Assembly: GCA_963930645.1 (NCBI GenBank)
Contig: OZ005654.1
Span: forward strand, 39,245,763-39,309,762
From: Salticus scenicus
Lineage: Eukaryota; Arthropoda; Arachnida; Araneae; Salticidae
Reading direction: 5' to 3'
Length of the DNA stretch: 64,000 nt
Under the pieces are notes generated by a model. It had not been told where the DNA came from, ran no database searches, and was given only the letters and a program-made list of their open reading frames with translations. The position numbers and the translations under genes are program-made. This document shows positions 11,103-23,035 of this stretch, in pieces. The number at the start of each line of letters is the position of its first letter. Within the stretch, counting starts at the first letter, position 1.

Positions 11103-11807
11103 CAGTAAAGCACCGTTTATACGTCTTTAAAGGGACTGATGTAAAAGGACGTATAAGTGAAAAGACGTATAATCGAAATTTTAATAATAACTCTTTGATT
11201 ACTACAAATTTAATTATACTTAAGCAAAATTTATATGAAAATATGAATTAATAAAGTTTTTTAATGATATCATGCTTCTTTTAAGACAATAATTAATAAT
11301 AATAATAAAGATTGATTATAAAAAGTGAGAAAAATCATACTATTAATGCATGACTGGGTACTCATTACAAATATCATATATTCAGTATTATATTACATTT
11401 CTTAAGAACTATATGAACACATTTTGAACATTAATTATATATATTGCGTATCTTTAACAACAAGCATACGATTTATGTCCATACAGATAGTTATTTACTA
11501 AAATTAAAAATCTTTAATATTCGTCTGATTTGCTGCTTGTCTATGAGTATTAAAAATTCTGCTGTGAATTCAATTGATTCTTTGATCTTTCCCGTGTTTC
11601 TCCCTTTAAAATGCTTTCTAGGAAAAATCCGTCTAAATTATAATAAAAAATAAGGACAGGTCGAGAAATTTTGTGAATTTTAGTAAAATGGAAAAGACGT
11701 ATAATCGATATTAGCGGCGTATAAACGAAGAACTTTTGCATTAAAATGAATAGGAATGAATCGGGACTTCACTAAAAGGACGTATAAATATAAACGGTGC
11801 TTTACTG
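11103..11807. mobile_element. Pogo/mariner-like non-autonomous element, TIR CAGTAAAGCACCG
   Basis: Inverted repeats CAGTAAAGCACCGTTTATA (11103) and its complement ending GCTTTACTG (11807) are flanked by TA on both sides, the target duplication of Tc1/mariner/pogo elements. Subterminal ACGTATAA motifs recur inside both ends. The 705-bp interior has no transposase frame. Confidence 0.85.
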
Positions 11808-12254
11808 TATATAGATTTTACCAACGAGACTATAAAATTGGATGCTACAGAATCGAGAAAGGGTTTTACAAAATGACTTTAGAAAAAGAGGAAATAAAGA
11901 ATTGATAGTTTTTCTGTATCACCTATGTATATAAAAGTATATTAAACAATGTAATATTTAATTCCCAGGAGTTTGTATAAGCTTATAGTTGATCCATTGT
12001 TCTAGTAGAATTGTTATACAATTTTACGAGAACTCATGTTTCCTTTTTGAAACCACAAGTTGTGATAAGAATTATCAATATTAAGTAATAACATAATCTT
12101 ATTGCTCCAGAGTTAGCATGAGATGATGTGGATCACGGTGTTGATGACAGAAGAAATTGTTAACCGCAGTTCCGGTAATTCGGTAATATACGAAAGTACT
12201 TTATATTCTGCAAGCATATCGTTGTGTGTAGAGGTAAGTATTCAGTTATGGTTT
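11808..12254. other. No gene recognised
   Basis: Unremarkable AT-rich sequence between the pogo-like element and the SINE. Confidence 0.6.
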
Positions 12255-12468
12255 GATAGTGTAGGTGCTATGGCAGATTGATTCCGCGAGGACCCAGACT
12301 GAATAGAGCACCCTCTGTGGAGTGTCTTTCTAAGGGGTCGTAGCCCGTATTTACGCGAGTTTTGAAGACAACCACGGAAAACTCAAATCAACTACTAGAC
12401 CGACGAGCGTGATCTGGTTTCGAACCCGTTGCTTTCTGTCTGCCAGCGTCGAGGGCTAAGATGAATCA
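12255..12468 (-). repeat. tRNA-derived SINE family M, copy 1
   Basis: Read on the minus strand it has a B-box-like GGTTCGAAACC, then a body with GAGTTTTCCGTGG, ACCCCTTAGAAAGAC and GGGTGCTCTATTCAG that aligns with 49982-50170 and 55256-55465. The head is at the right end near 12468. Confidence 0.75.
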
Positions 12469-13886
12469 TTTAAATGAGTCACATATTGTGTACAATACTG
12501 TCTTAAGGAATCAGTGGAATAGAAACACACAAATAAACTAATATACATTTTCCTAAAAGTTTTACGGATTTCAAAATTAATTTTAATCAAACCTTTTTTT
12601 TTTTTTTTTTTTAATTAAATGTAGAAGCTTAAACCGAATATATATATAATTTTTAGAAGTGTAATATCTTTCTTTTTCAAATAATATACAGAAAATTGCC
12701 GTTTGTGCATCTTTCAAGGGACAGGCTTATGAATGAAGAGACATATAATCGAATTTTTAAAACAATTTTAATTCTGACCAAATTAACTCCACACAAATAA
12801 AATTTTATGTTAAAGTAATATATATATATATATATTGAAAACCTTTTCAAACATTGAATAGATGAAAACAAGAAACATTGAAAAAGATGAAACAGAAAAA
12901 ATTCAAAAAAAGATTGCGACTATCAAACATCCGTAAATTGAAACATGCAAATTCATTACGTTTTCAAGGGTATAGAAATATATATGTATATATATATAAA
13001 TGAAAGATATCGTAATAAAATTTAACCTTAAAATTTAGTAGTTAATAGATACAAAACAATACCAACATAACAAAAATAGAGCTGATTTTAACTTATAGGT
13101 AAGACTGACACAAAAATGTTGCGATACAGATTAAGAACCAATAAGAGACAAAAACAATTTAAATTACTTTCGCCGACATGAGTGATAATAATAATAAAAA
13201 AAAAAGGACCATTAAACTTAATGACAGAGAAAATAATATAAGGACCACATTTGATAAAAACACTTAAAATTAGAAGTAAAAACTCGTCAGGGGGCATGTA
13301 CTTCATTATATTTTAATATTTTATTATTTTATCGTTATACTTACATTGAGTATAATTAAGGAATTTTTACAGGGTTTAAACTGCTGTTGTTATTATTTTA
13401 AGCATTTTGCTAAAAGATATCGTATTCTGCTAAAATATGTTGGTAAGATTTTAGCGGAAAAGCAAAAACTGGATAATTTCATAAAATATTTAGATAAAGT
13501 AATCTCTTATTTTTATTTAAATAATTCGCAGACAAAAATTATGAAATCACTGAAAATACCGAGAATTGTTATTTATTTAGTTTATTTGGATTTAATTTCT
13601 ATTTTTAATGTTGAATTTAAATGCAAAAATATTTAAATTTATGTCGGAATCTAGAATTTGCTTCATAGAAGCATTTTCAGCACTAGTATTACACAATGAT
13701 CCAACCCCTACTCATTTCTCCCCTTTTAAACTGCTTTTTTATTTTTCATATATGACACAGCTGTCTCTTTTTCTATTGTTGAAGTCGAAACAAAGTTTCA
13801 CTGAATCATGTCAAGTACGGATCATCATCGCAAGTACGGATGCTCGATTAGAATCATCAGTTGAAAAAAAAAAAAAAAAAAAAAAA
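12469..13886. other. AT-rich sequence with a decayed pogo-like fragment
   Basis: 12685-12790 resembles the left end of 11103-11807 (CCGTTTGTGCATCTTTCAAG, then ATATAATCGAA), so it is probably a diverged copy lacking its other end. The remainder holds (AT)n tracts and frames (13088-13306, 13346-13636, 13608-13895) without motifs or splice support. Confidence 0.5.
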
Positions 13887-14257
13887 CTAGTATGATGTGT
13901 CCACTACAAGACTTTACCTCCAGGGGGAGTAAATTTTCAACAGGGTTACCTTTGAAAGATCTCGCCAATACCTTTAAAACGAATGGTTGAACTATAGATC
14001 TGTAATAATTTAAAACAAAGTTATCGATTTTTTAAAACTTTTAACGAAAAAAAAAAAAAAAAATTTAGGAAAAATCGTATTTCTTCTGATAATTGCAAAA
14101 AATTGACTTTCTTTCGGCATTTAGTGATATGTATAACTCTGTCAGATAAAAATCGTCTGCATTTATAATGGAAAATAATTTAATAAATAGTATGTATTGA
14201 ATGAATTTTGTGTAAAATTATATAGAAGATAGTTACGTGGTTTCCACATCATACTAG
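13887..14257. mobile_element. HINE family E, two 3-prime ends head to head
   Basis: Both edges carry the family terminus in opposite orientations: CTAGTATGATGTG at 13887 (minus) and CACATCATACTAG ending 14257 (plus). The right half matches 4853-5041. The left half contains a block that in 26045-26760 runs the other way. The unit is therefore a rearranged copy with apparent inverted repeats. Confidence 0.65.
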
Positions 14258-14889
14258 TTTTCTAATATAAGTTAGAAATCGAAGACTTACTAGATTCTCT
14301 ATTTTATTTTATGTCTTATATTTGGAACAGACAGCTCCTATTTTTATCCTAAAGTTAACGTTTTTTGAATCTTATTATAATCTCCGTTTATTTATTTATT
14401 TATTTTACTTTTCAACAAAAATATGCCCTTATCTCTGAGGTGAATGTTAGAGACACAGACGAGACCTTCAGTTGAGAAGCCTTACTTAAAATAACGTAGT
14501 GTCTTGCTGAAAGTCAATCATCGAGTTCATCCTTCATTCGAACATGTGTAACAAGTTTGCTATGTTAGTTACGTTCTCAAAATATATTCATTTTGTTATT
14601 CCTTCTATTTTGACCAAAAGTAAGAAAGAAAAAGATAAATAAATAAAATTCGTCTGAGAGGTTTCTTTTTTTCTTCACGCTATTTACAATTTGCGGAAAA
14701 TTACTTTAAAATAGTCATATCGCTTGTGAATCGAATTGACAATAAATGTTATCGTTAGGTTTAAAAGTAACCGTCGGAACTCTCTGAGATGTGGAAGTAT
14801 TTTCGGAAATTGTGATTCATCATTAGACAAAACATTTTTTCTCTTTAAATTTGTATTGTATATTTTCCCCAAGTTCATTCCTATTTAAC

Positions 14890-14921
<32 letters not shown>

Positions 14922-16740
14922 CCCCATAAAATATAATATATGTCATTTTCCTGATTTTTATCTACCACTCTTTCCGTATGCAAATATTTACTTTATTTCA
15001 AGACAAAAATAAAAATTTCTTAAATTTTTATGACTTTTATTTTTTATATTGTTGTATATTTTATTCATTTCTGTATTCTTTCAATGCCATTAATTAATTT
15101 TAACTTTTCTTTTAACAATTAACCTTCTAATTAAAATATGTGTTAGAATTTATGTGTTTCGAATATAGGGCGGAATTGTACAGAATTATTTTAAATAGGA
15201 ATAAGAAATTCCGAAAGAATTAACCTTACTTTTAATGATTTTCTTTTTCAATAAAATTATTTATTTATTTATTTTGTCAAAAATACCATGTAACAAAAAA
15301 AAAAAAAAAAAAAAAAAAAAATGAATTCCCTTCTAACCACTTGACTTATCATAATAGTGTGATATTGAAATCATATATTGTATTCGTCTTTTAAATTAAA
15401 TTGATTTCTATTAAAATTTAGGAATTTTTTATTTATTTAAAATTATTATATAATTATTAATAGTTATATATTTATTATTAATAATTATAATTATAAATTA
15501 TTTATTTAAAATTATTATTTATTTATTTTAAATTCTGAATATTTCATTTTGAAGCTAAAAAATGCACTTTGTTAACTTATATATATATATATATAATATA
15601 TATTGGAAAAACAATAAATAAATGTTTTAATTTTCTTAATGTGAAAACAGCTTTTGTAAAAATATGACTTAGGTAATGAATGATAGATTAATGTGGATAA
15701 TGACTTTTGGCAAGGATAAGTATTGTATACTTGTAACGCCCAATAATATTTTGCTGTTAATGCATTCATAGATATTTTGAAGAAAAATTTTACGTTGGAG
15801 CATCATTGTAACACAAAAGCTGTAACTTAACCTTTTCATTCCCCGTTATGCCAATTGGAATCGTATCATTTCAGATTTTCTTTCTTACCATCTAACACTC
15901 CCGCTGATTCAGATTGAATAATATTAAAATCTATATACATTTTACCACCGAAAAAAAAAATATTTTTTAGATGATTTCACTATCCTTTTTGATAAATGAA
16001 AGTATATTTTACTCTATTCTGATAATAATATCGGAATCAGTTTCCTGTTTTGGGCAATTTAAGTAAATTAACCGTTTGAAATATTTTTTATTTTCTATTT
16101 TAATATTTGTAATTTGTATTTTAATTAATTGCAATATGTATTTCTTCCAAAATTTTGATATTTTTATTGATTGAAAAGTTATGATTTTAAATGTCATCAA
16201 TTATATTAAATAGTACACACCTCTCCGTTGCATAGATATAGTAATAAGACATAGATTGATCAGCGAGGAAAAGTGATACTTTTTTTTCGGGAAAAGTCAC
16301 TCTAATGGCTGCCTTTCCCCGAGTAAATCACACACAGGAATACACACCGATAATTTAGTAAATAAAATTTATGAATGATTTATTTACTAAAGGTGATTGA
16401 AAAACTCCAGATACAGTTTCAAATTCATTTTATTTATATTCTTTTTTTCAATACTCTCTAATGGCTGATTTTAGAACTTTTTTTTTGGCATTAAAATTTT
16501 TTGCTCGATAACACGGGGATGATAGATCTATATATATTACTATATCTATGCTCAGTTGCTTTATTAGCTATATTAATTCGTACTCGGCTATTACTCCTAT
16601 TAAATATATATGTATATATATATATGTATATTACCTTTGAAATAAATTTATGACTAAATATAAGATTTATTGTTTTATGGAGGGAAAAAAATGGGAATGA
16701 AAGGGTTAATATAGGTAATTAGGTAAGCAGCATTTCTGTT
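14258..16740. other. AT-rich sequence, no gene seen
   Basis: About 2.5 kb of very AT-rich DNA with T31 at 14891-14921, a long A tract near 15294-15320, several (ATTT)n tracts and (AT)n at about 15581-15600 and 16610-16628. The short frames here have no motifs. Confidence 0.6.
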
Positions 16741-17180
16741 TTTCAGTCGCGTCCTAGAAATACGCTCTCTACCTGTTTTATCTTCTCTCTCCTTTCTCTG
16801 GGATGCTTCTGCCTCCGACGACAAGGAGATGGGACTGAAGAGGAGGATGAATCGGTCCTCCCACTCCTCCCTGATCGTTCCAGAAGGTTCGTGGCGCCGC
16901 CGTCGATCGATCGATAGCCGTCGTCTGTTCCCTAATGCCCGGTCAAGGTCAATGGGATGAAGGCCGAGCGGTTGAAATTTGCTCTCTGGGACCCCCTGCA
17001 CCAAGGAATCGACAATCACGGAAGCGATTGCAGTGAAATTTCCGCAAAACGGGCATCCATATCTTCTGTACAAAGTGTCTCGACTTTTTGAATCAACTGC
17101 ATTCCTTTTCTAGTTTGGCCTAATCCTGCACATTGGCTTCTTCTGCGCAGAACGGAAAGATCTTGCAATACATCTTGTTG
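16741..17180. promoter_or_regulatory. GC/CpG-rich island, possible promoter or conserved regulatory block
   Basis: This is one of the few stretches near balanced base composition, with CpGs such as GGCGCCGCCGTCGATCGATC around 16890. The minus strand is open for 132 codons (17073-16675), but the predicted protein is rich in R, S and E and has no motif I recognise. Possible splice sites (TTTTTCAG at 16738-16745) are not paired convincingly. A regulatory island, a non-coding exon or a decayed coding exon are all possible. Confidence 0.3.
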
Positions 17181-17699
17181 GGTACAATTTTGTTCTTTTT
17201 GGAACTATTTAATCGACTGATGTCAATTCCATGGTACTTGTTATAATATATAATATCCATCGCAAGGCAACGAATGAGAAATTTCAGCATCATCTGTATT
17301 CGAGTTTTGTCTAATATATATATATCTTCTGCTGGATTTCATGTTTGTTCAAAATCTTATGTATAACATATGTATTGCGTTAATTTTTTTATGGCCTTTT
17401 TGTTTTTCCTCACTGAAAGTATTGCAGTGATGAATGAAATCACTAAATAGCATCTTAAATATCCACGTTCAACTGAAAATATCCATGAAAATTAAAGAGC
17501 TATTCTTTTTTCAGTACGTGACGATTGTAAAACCTGCAAACATTTTTATGGCTTTGCTCTCAACAAAGTTGCATTTCAGAAGTTCATTCATTATGTGGCG
17601 TCTGGTATTTTTTATCAGTGGCACTACATCCTATTACAATGCAACTTAGACTTTTAATCATTGCTGTGGAATGTATGGCAAATTGTATTGGCAAAGCAT
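17181..17699. other. No gene recognised
   Basis: AT-rich. The 71-aa frame at 17434-17649 has no motif. Confidence 0.6.
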
Positions 17700-18238
17700 T
17701 AAAAAAAGAAAAACATCAAAGCAGTCTTTGGGGACTGCCGATATAAGTGAAAACTAAGTAATTTGTGAATTGTATCGTCGAGCTATTAGATTATTATTTT
17801 CGAATTATCTTTGGTTTGTAAAGAAGTGTTTATGATCTGTATTATAGGATTCGGCATAATATTTGTAGCTACCCAAATTAAATGAACTAAGCCTTGTATT
17901 TGGTAAAAATATTGATTACTTACGAAATTATTTTAATTAGTAGCTGAGATACAAAAGAAAACCGATTCAGGACACCTCAAAACGTTTAAATCAGGTTAAA
18001 TCTCGAATTCCACTTTCGATAATATAAATTGGTAAAAAATATGTTTCTTCTCATGGAAAGCCTTCGCTGACGATGACGCGAGTTTCATGATTTTTGTTCA
18101 CACAAATGTGCTCAACGCGCCTAAAGAAGTTTTCACTTCAGATGGAAAACTTTCGCTGACGATGACGCGAGTTTCATGATTTTTGTTCACCCAAAAGTGC
18201 TCAACGCGCCTTAAAAAAGTTTTCACTTCAAAAAAGAA
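17700..18238 (-). repeat. Interspersed repeat family I, copy 2
   Basis: Reverse complement of 8362-9318 without the MITE insertion. Its terminal segment of about 95 bp is duplicated in tandem (18045-18140 and 18141-18238, both with CGCTGACGATGACGCGAG). It supplies the empty target site for the insertion at 8909. Confidence 0.75.
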
Positions 18239-18942
18239 AATGAGGAAGTATAAAATTTGACTTTTCTTAATGCTATTGAATTACTTATCTAATATCCAAC
18301 AAATTTCAAATCTTTTATATAAGCACTGAAATTGCATGTAAGTAAAAACAAAGCCTAAAATACATAAGTGAGAAAACTTCATTTAGTATAGAAGCTTAGT
18401 AATGAAATAAAATTGGATTTTCTTAAAATTCCTCAATGGCTTGATAATTCCATTGTGGTTCTAAGAAGTAGTGTTAAGTACATGATAATTAGTAACTAAG
18501 TTTGACTTTTTAGAATCTTTCCTGCAGAGAATTTTTCAAATCAGTGATAGCTGTCAAAAACTGAGTATTAAGCCATTGGTTTAAAAGGATATTAAATAAA
18601 AGAATGCAATAAAAATGTTTAAAAAATTATGTATTTATTTGCACTTTTTATTGATGTATGTAAATGATTTCTATATTCTGTATTTGCTTGAGCTTTTAAG
18701 TTATTCTATCGTGTAGATAAAATGATCTTGTTTGTGTTTCATTGAATTTATCTCATAAACCGATTAATCTTAAAATGCCTAACCTCGTTATATATATTAT
18801 TTATTTAAGATTATGTTGTTTTTATGATATTGAACGCGCTCGTCTTATTCAACTAAATTCTTTTAGTAACTGTGCACACACATACACAATAATAATAATA
18901 AATCCCCCAAAATTCTAAGAAAAATAACAAAAACAGGTTAAA
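18239..18942. other. No gene recognised
   Basis: AT-rich with an (AAT)n tract near 18889-18902. Confidence 0.6.
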
Positions 18943-19089
18943 TTCCGTTTTCACATTGAGAATTTTCACAACTATTAAACAATTTATCGCTTTCTAAAAA
19001 TTATTTTTAAAAAATTTTAATATTTTATTTTGATGTTGTAAAATGCGAATTTTCACAATGTGAATTTTTTCATTTTTGAGCTTAAAAAT

Positions 19090-19128
<39 letters not shown>

Positions 19129-19270
19129 ATTTTTAGAAAGCGATAAATTGTTTAATAGTTGTGAAGTTTCTGAATGTGAAAACGGAATTTAAAAATATGT
19201 ACTAGTTAAAGAATTATAATGGGGCAAAATTTCCCATAGAATAACATTGGCTTCGGCTTTCGGAGACGAT
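18943..19270. repeat. Foldback element family Q, copy 2
   Basis: Arms of about 63 bp, left 18943-19005 and right 19124-19190, are near-perfect inverted repeats (TTTATCGCTTTCTAAAAATT and its complement) around an AT-rich centre with A28 (19098-19125). Downstream, TATGTACTAGTTAA and CATAGAATAAC match the copy at 39944. The left outer part of the arm is lost. It can form a long hairpin. Confidence 0.8.
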
Positions 19271-19860
19271 AGGTAGAAAGTCCCCTTAATACTCTATTTT
19301 AATCAGTCAGATTCCTCAATCGGGGTTCCAATCACGCAAACGAGTGTATCCCATTTCCATATTATTCCAATTCCCATTCCATATTATGATAACGCGAGCA
19401 TGTTTACATTTTCGGAGGTCCGGTCAATCGCTCTGTTTCTTGGTATCCCCATCCCCCAGTGGGAAACTCCTCTAAAAGCGAAAGTTATCATTACAAGAGG
19501 TAATTACTCCCGTGCTAAAAGGGGAAAACTGAAGCCTTTCCATTTCTTTTCCAACTGGGTCTGCTTCTGGAACTTGTTTCCCCCGCTAAACATAGAGGCT
19601 TCTCGACCGTCCGCCATCCAGTCATCCATCCCTTTCTATCTCAGGTGTTCCTTCTTTGAAGGTCACGAGGACTCTCTTCGCAACTCTTTCTTTTCCCACC
19701 GGCGTTCGGGATCGCCGGTTGGCCTTGAATCGGAACAGGATTGGACGGAGCCTTCCTCCATCCCCCTTCTCTCTGTTCTCTTTGCTGCTATGGTCAGAAT
19801 GAAATCGTAATGCTATGTCATTCCTTTCTTTGTTGCGGAACGGACAGAAAATTACCCGAT
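19271..19860. promoter_or_regulatory. GC-richer segment of about 600 bp, function unknown
   Basis: Composition is near balanced, unlike its flanks. The plus strand is open for 136 codons (19400-19810). The predicted product has no domain, repeat or signal that I recognise. No consensus splice pair frames it. It may be a regulatory block, an untranslated exon or a fossil of a coding exon. Confidence 0.25.
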
Positions 19861-20197
19861 GAAGGGAGGGGGATAAATAAATAAGAATTAAAAAACATAT
19901 AATTTATTATGTTATAATGTATCCCTTTTATATACAATAAGAATGTTTTATTTTCTTTTTCTTGATGCTTTTGTAGAAATGCTTTTTCCTTGAAAGCAGC
20001 AAGGATAACGATCCGCATATAATGTAAAAAATCAAACATTTAAATTTTTCTGCATCAATATTAGTTTTTCTATCGTTTTTTCAAAACAGTAATTCCAGAA
20101 AAGTTAAACTTTCCCCCGTACTAAGTAAAAAATTTCTCACAGAATGATGCTGAAAATTGAGAAAAATCGCAATTAATATCTAGAAGATTCAAAACAT
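19861..20197. other. No gene recognised
   Basis: AT-rich spacer. Confidence 0.6.
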
Positions 20198-20342
20198 TTA
20201 ATCCGAAGCGGGGAAGCCCCCTCCGTAGAGGATCAAATTGTGATGGCATGTCTCCGGATCATCCTTAGGGGTGAGTCCCAGACCGTCGCCAATTGCCCAT
20301 TGTGCAACACTAGTGCGACGTTAAATCCAACCAACCATCAAA
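20198..20342 (+). repeat. SINE family K, 3-prime body
   Basis: It contains the family blocks GAGGATCAAATTGTGATGGC, GAGTCCCAGACCGTCGCCAA and CACTAGTGCGACG and ends in an ACCAACCA-type tail. The same body follows a tRNA-like head at 40742-41054. Confidence 0.8.
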
Positions 20343-20906
20343 ACATTTCATATAAGTATGTTATTTTGGCTAACCAAACTCTACTGCCTCTCCTTTAAAT
20401 TCACATAAGGAAAAAAATAAAATCTGTTACAAAATTATTACATAAAAGTAATTTCTGTTATTGTTGTTATCCAGAAATATAGACTAGAAATAAAATTAAT
20501 TTTATCCGTAAGACTGCGCCGTCTGTGTTTGCAAAAAGAAAAATAAATAAAAATAAAATAAATAAATAATAAATTGCTTTTTTCATATGAACGATTAGAA
20601 CACGTCAGCTGTCAACTGGACAGCTCAATTTGTAATGCATAAGCGCCTTTTGCCAAAAGACTAAGATTTATTACACTGTTAAAAATTTCAGTAGAAAACT
20701 ACTGGTAATCATTTACATCATGTCTTATATTACAGAAAAATATAAGCGGCGATGTTAAAAAAATCTATTTTATATATACATTTTTTATAATGACACATAA
20801 TAATTTAATTAATTATTGGCGATAATATATTTGTGACTTAAAGTGTTTTTTTCTAAAATAAAAACATTCACTTTAAATTTTTATTGAGAAACTAAATAGA
20901 TAAAAA
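20343..20906. other. No gene recognised
   Basis: AT-rich spacer. Confidence 0.6.
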
Positions 20907-21412
20907 TCTCTATATATAAATGGCTAAGAGATTTTCTTGGACTCTGTCTGTGTGATGACGCAAGTTGCCACCAAATTTTCCTATTTTAGTTAATTAAAAA
21001 AAAAAAAAATCTAATTGTCCGATCGATAAGCTGTTTAATCCTACAGATTCACAGAAATCCCTTTTCATTTGATACCTTATTTGTAACGAAATTTTGATTA
21101 GATTTTTTAAAATTAATTAAATATGAAAATAATAACCTGGTAAAAGCTTTAAAAATGGACATTTAAAATTTTAATTGTTGCCCCCCCCCTCCCCCCCCCA
21201 AAAAAAGAATTATTTATTTATTTATTTATTTTTAAGCATAAAATGAAATATGCTTTCACGCGAAAAATAAAAAAATATAAAATATTAAATTTGCTCATGG
21301 ATATGGAAACATGACGTCAGTGTGACTTTAAAATAAAATAATAATAATTTTAAATTTTAAAGCTAACGAAGACATAAAAATAAAGTGCGAAAATTTCGCT
21401 CGGGCTTGCTAG
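20907..21412 (+). mobile_element. Non-autonomous Helitron copy 2
   Basis: It starts TCTCTATATATAAATGG and ends with GTGCGAAAATTTCGCTC, GGGCTTGCTAG and a following T. A subterminal hairpin followed by CTAG inserted before T is the classic Helitron 3-prime signature, and an initial TC is the usual 5-prime one. The interior has a C-rich tract (21181-21199) and (ATTT)n. No coding capacity. Confidence 0.85.
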
Positions 21413-22252
21413 TAATATATTAAATACATAATTATAATTTATCTATCTATCTATATATTACTTAAGATTTTGGGCTTTTTAATCGTCGAAATTGTTTTTC
21501 TACACCCATCTTCTTTAATCGTTATTTATTTATTTTTATAGATTAGCCATTGGACTATCATTAATTTTTAAGTGAAAAAAAAAAAAAAAAAAAAAGTATT
21601 ATCTAGTAATAATTAATATTTTATAAATTTAAATTTTTCATTCAAACAATGATAATATTTATACTGATGGAAAGAACGGGAATCTCTCATTTCAAAATCC
21701 GATACTTACAGTGGGGGATCAAATTACAGAAATTTCTTTTAATTTGACATTTTTCTAAGAACTAAAAAAATACTGAATTGGTCTTGAACTTCAGACATGC
21801 AAGGAAGATTTATAAACTCACACTTTCCAGAATCGATTTTTTTTTTTTTTTTTTTTTTTTTTTTCACGAGTGCAGTTAGGGGAGCAATCACAAATTGAAT
21901 AAAAGCACAAATTCTTTGGCTTACCCTGTATCATAAAAATCTACGAATGACTTGTAACTTTTACACATCATTTCATTTACTATGTACAATATTTTGTATG
22001 ACTTTTTTGTGGAAATCGCACAATTATTTAGACAGATATTTTTTCCCCCCTACAATTATTGCTTTTTTTTTTTTTTTTTTTTTGGCAAGGTTTTATTTTC
22101 CTCCTTACAACAAGAATGGATTTGAAGAAAATTTTACAAAAACTTGAAGAAAAAATATAACAAAACATAAAAAAAAAAAAAAAAAAAAAAACACCTTTAT
22201 TTTGAAACATAAAATACACACATTATTTATAACTGAAATATGAATATCTGTA

Positions 22253-22284
<32 letters not shown>

Positions 22285-23031
22285 AAAAAATACTGTGCAT
22301 GCGCGAAAGATAGAATTTTTTTTTTTCTAATTACATAGATTGAAAACTAGGTATATCGGGCAATTTTTCTCAAAAGTTCATTTAACTACAGTAAAAATTA
22401 AGCAAATTATCAAAAAAAAAAAAAAAAAAAAAAAAAAAGAATGACTACTTTAAAAAGAAGGTTTTTTTTCACATGCCTCGTATTTAATTTGGTGACCCAA
22501 TTACTTTATCCGCATTGCAAAATTTCTTTTTTGTGAAAAACTGCTTATGAACTCGTAAATATTAGTAAATAAATAAAATTATATTACAGTTACATGCCAT
22601 AAGAGGTTTTTATTTTATTTTACATAGTAAGTGAAATGTAGCTTTTTATGATACAGTTTAATCGAGAGTATTTGTGTTTTTCTTCAATTTGTGGTTGGTT
22701 CCCTAATTGAACTCATGACTATATTGGTACTGTGAAATGTAAGTTTATGAATGTTCTTTGCATGTTTGAGGTTTAAAGGCCATTTTATCCAGTATTTTTT
22801 TTAGAAAATCGAAAATAATAATAATAATTGGAATTTGAAATAATGTTTTCCAGTTTTTAAGTTCGCATTCTTTAAACAAAATAATTTTTTAAAAATCTTA
22901 GCTTTGGTCCATTTTTCTCTTTCATTGTGGGAAGGGAAGAGCTTAGAAGTCCCTTTAAAGCGTTAGTACTAAATCGTAATCATAAATAATAAATTTTAAT
23001 TTTTAACTATTATTTTATTTGTAGATAATGT
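21413..23031. other. AT-rich sequence, no gene seen
   Basis: Several homopolymers of 20-30 nt (T near 21838-21864, A near 22170-22190 and 22412-22438) and (AAAT)n at 22259-22285. The frames 21947-22147 and 22028-22219 run through these. Confidence 0.6.
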
Positions 23032-23035
23032 TTAA

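Noticed and set aside
13887..14257. A TIR transposon with ends CTAGTATG
   Set aside because: Family E copies elsewhere have this sequence at only one end, next to a hairpin, so the inverted ends here come from rearrangement.
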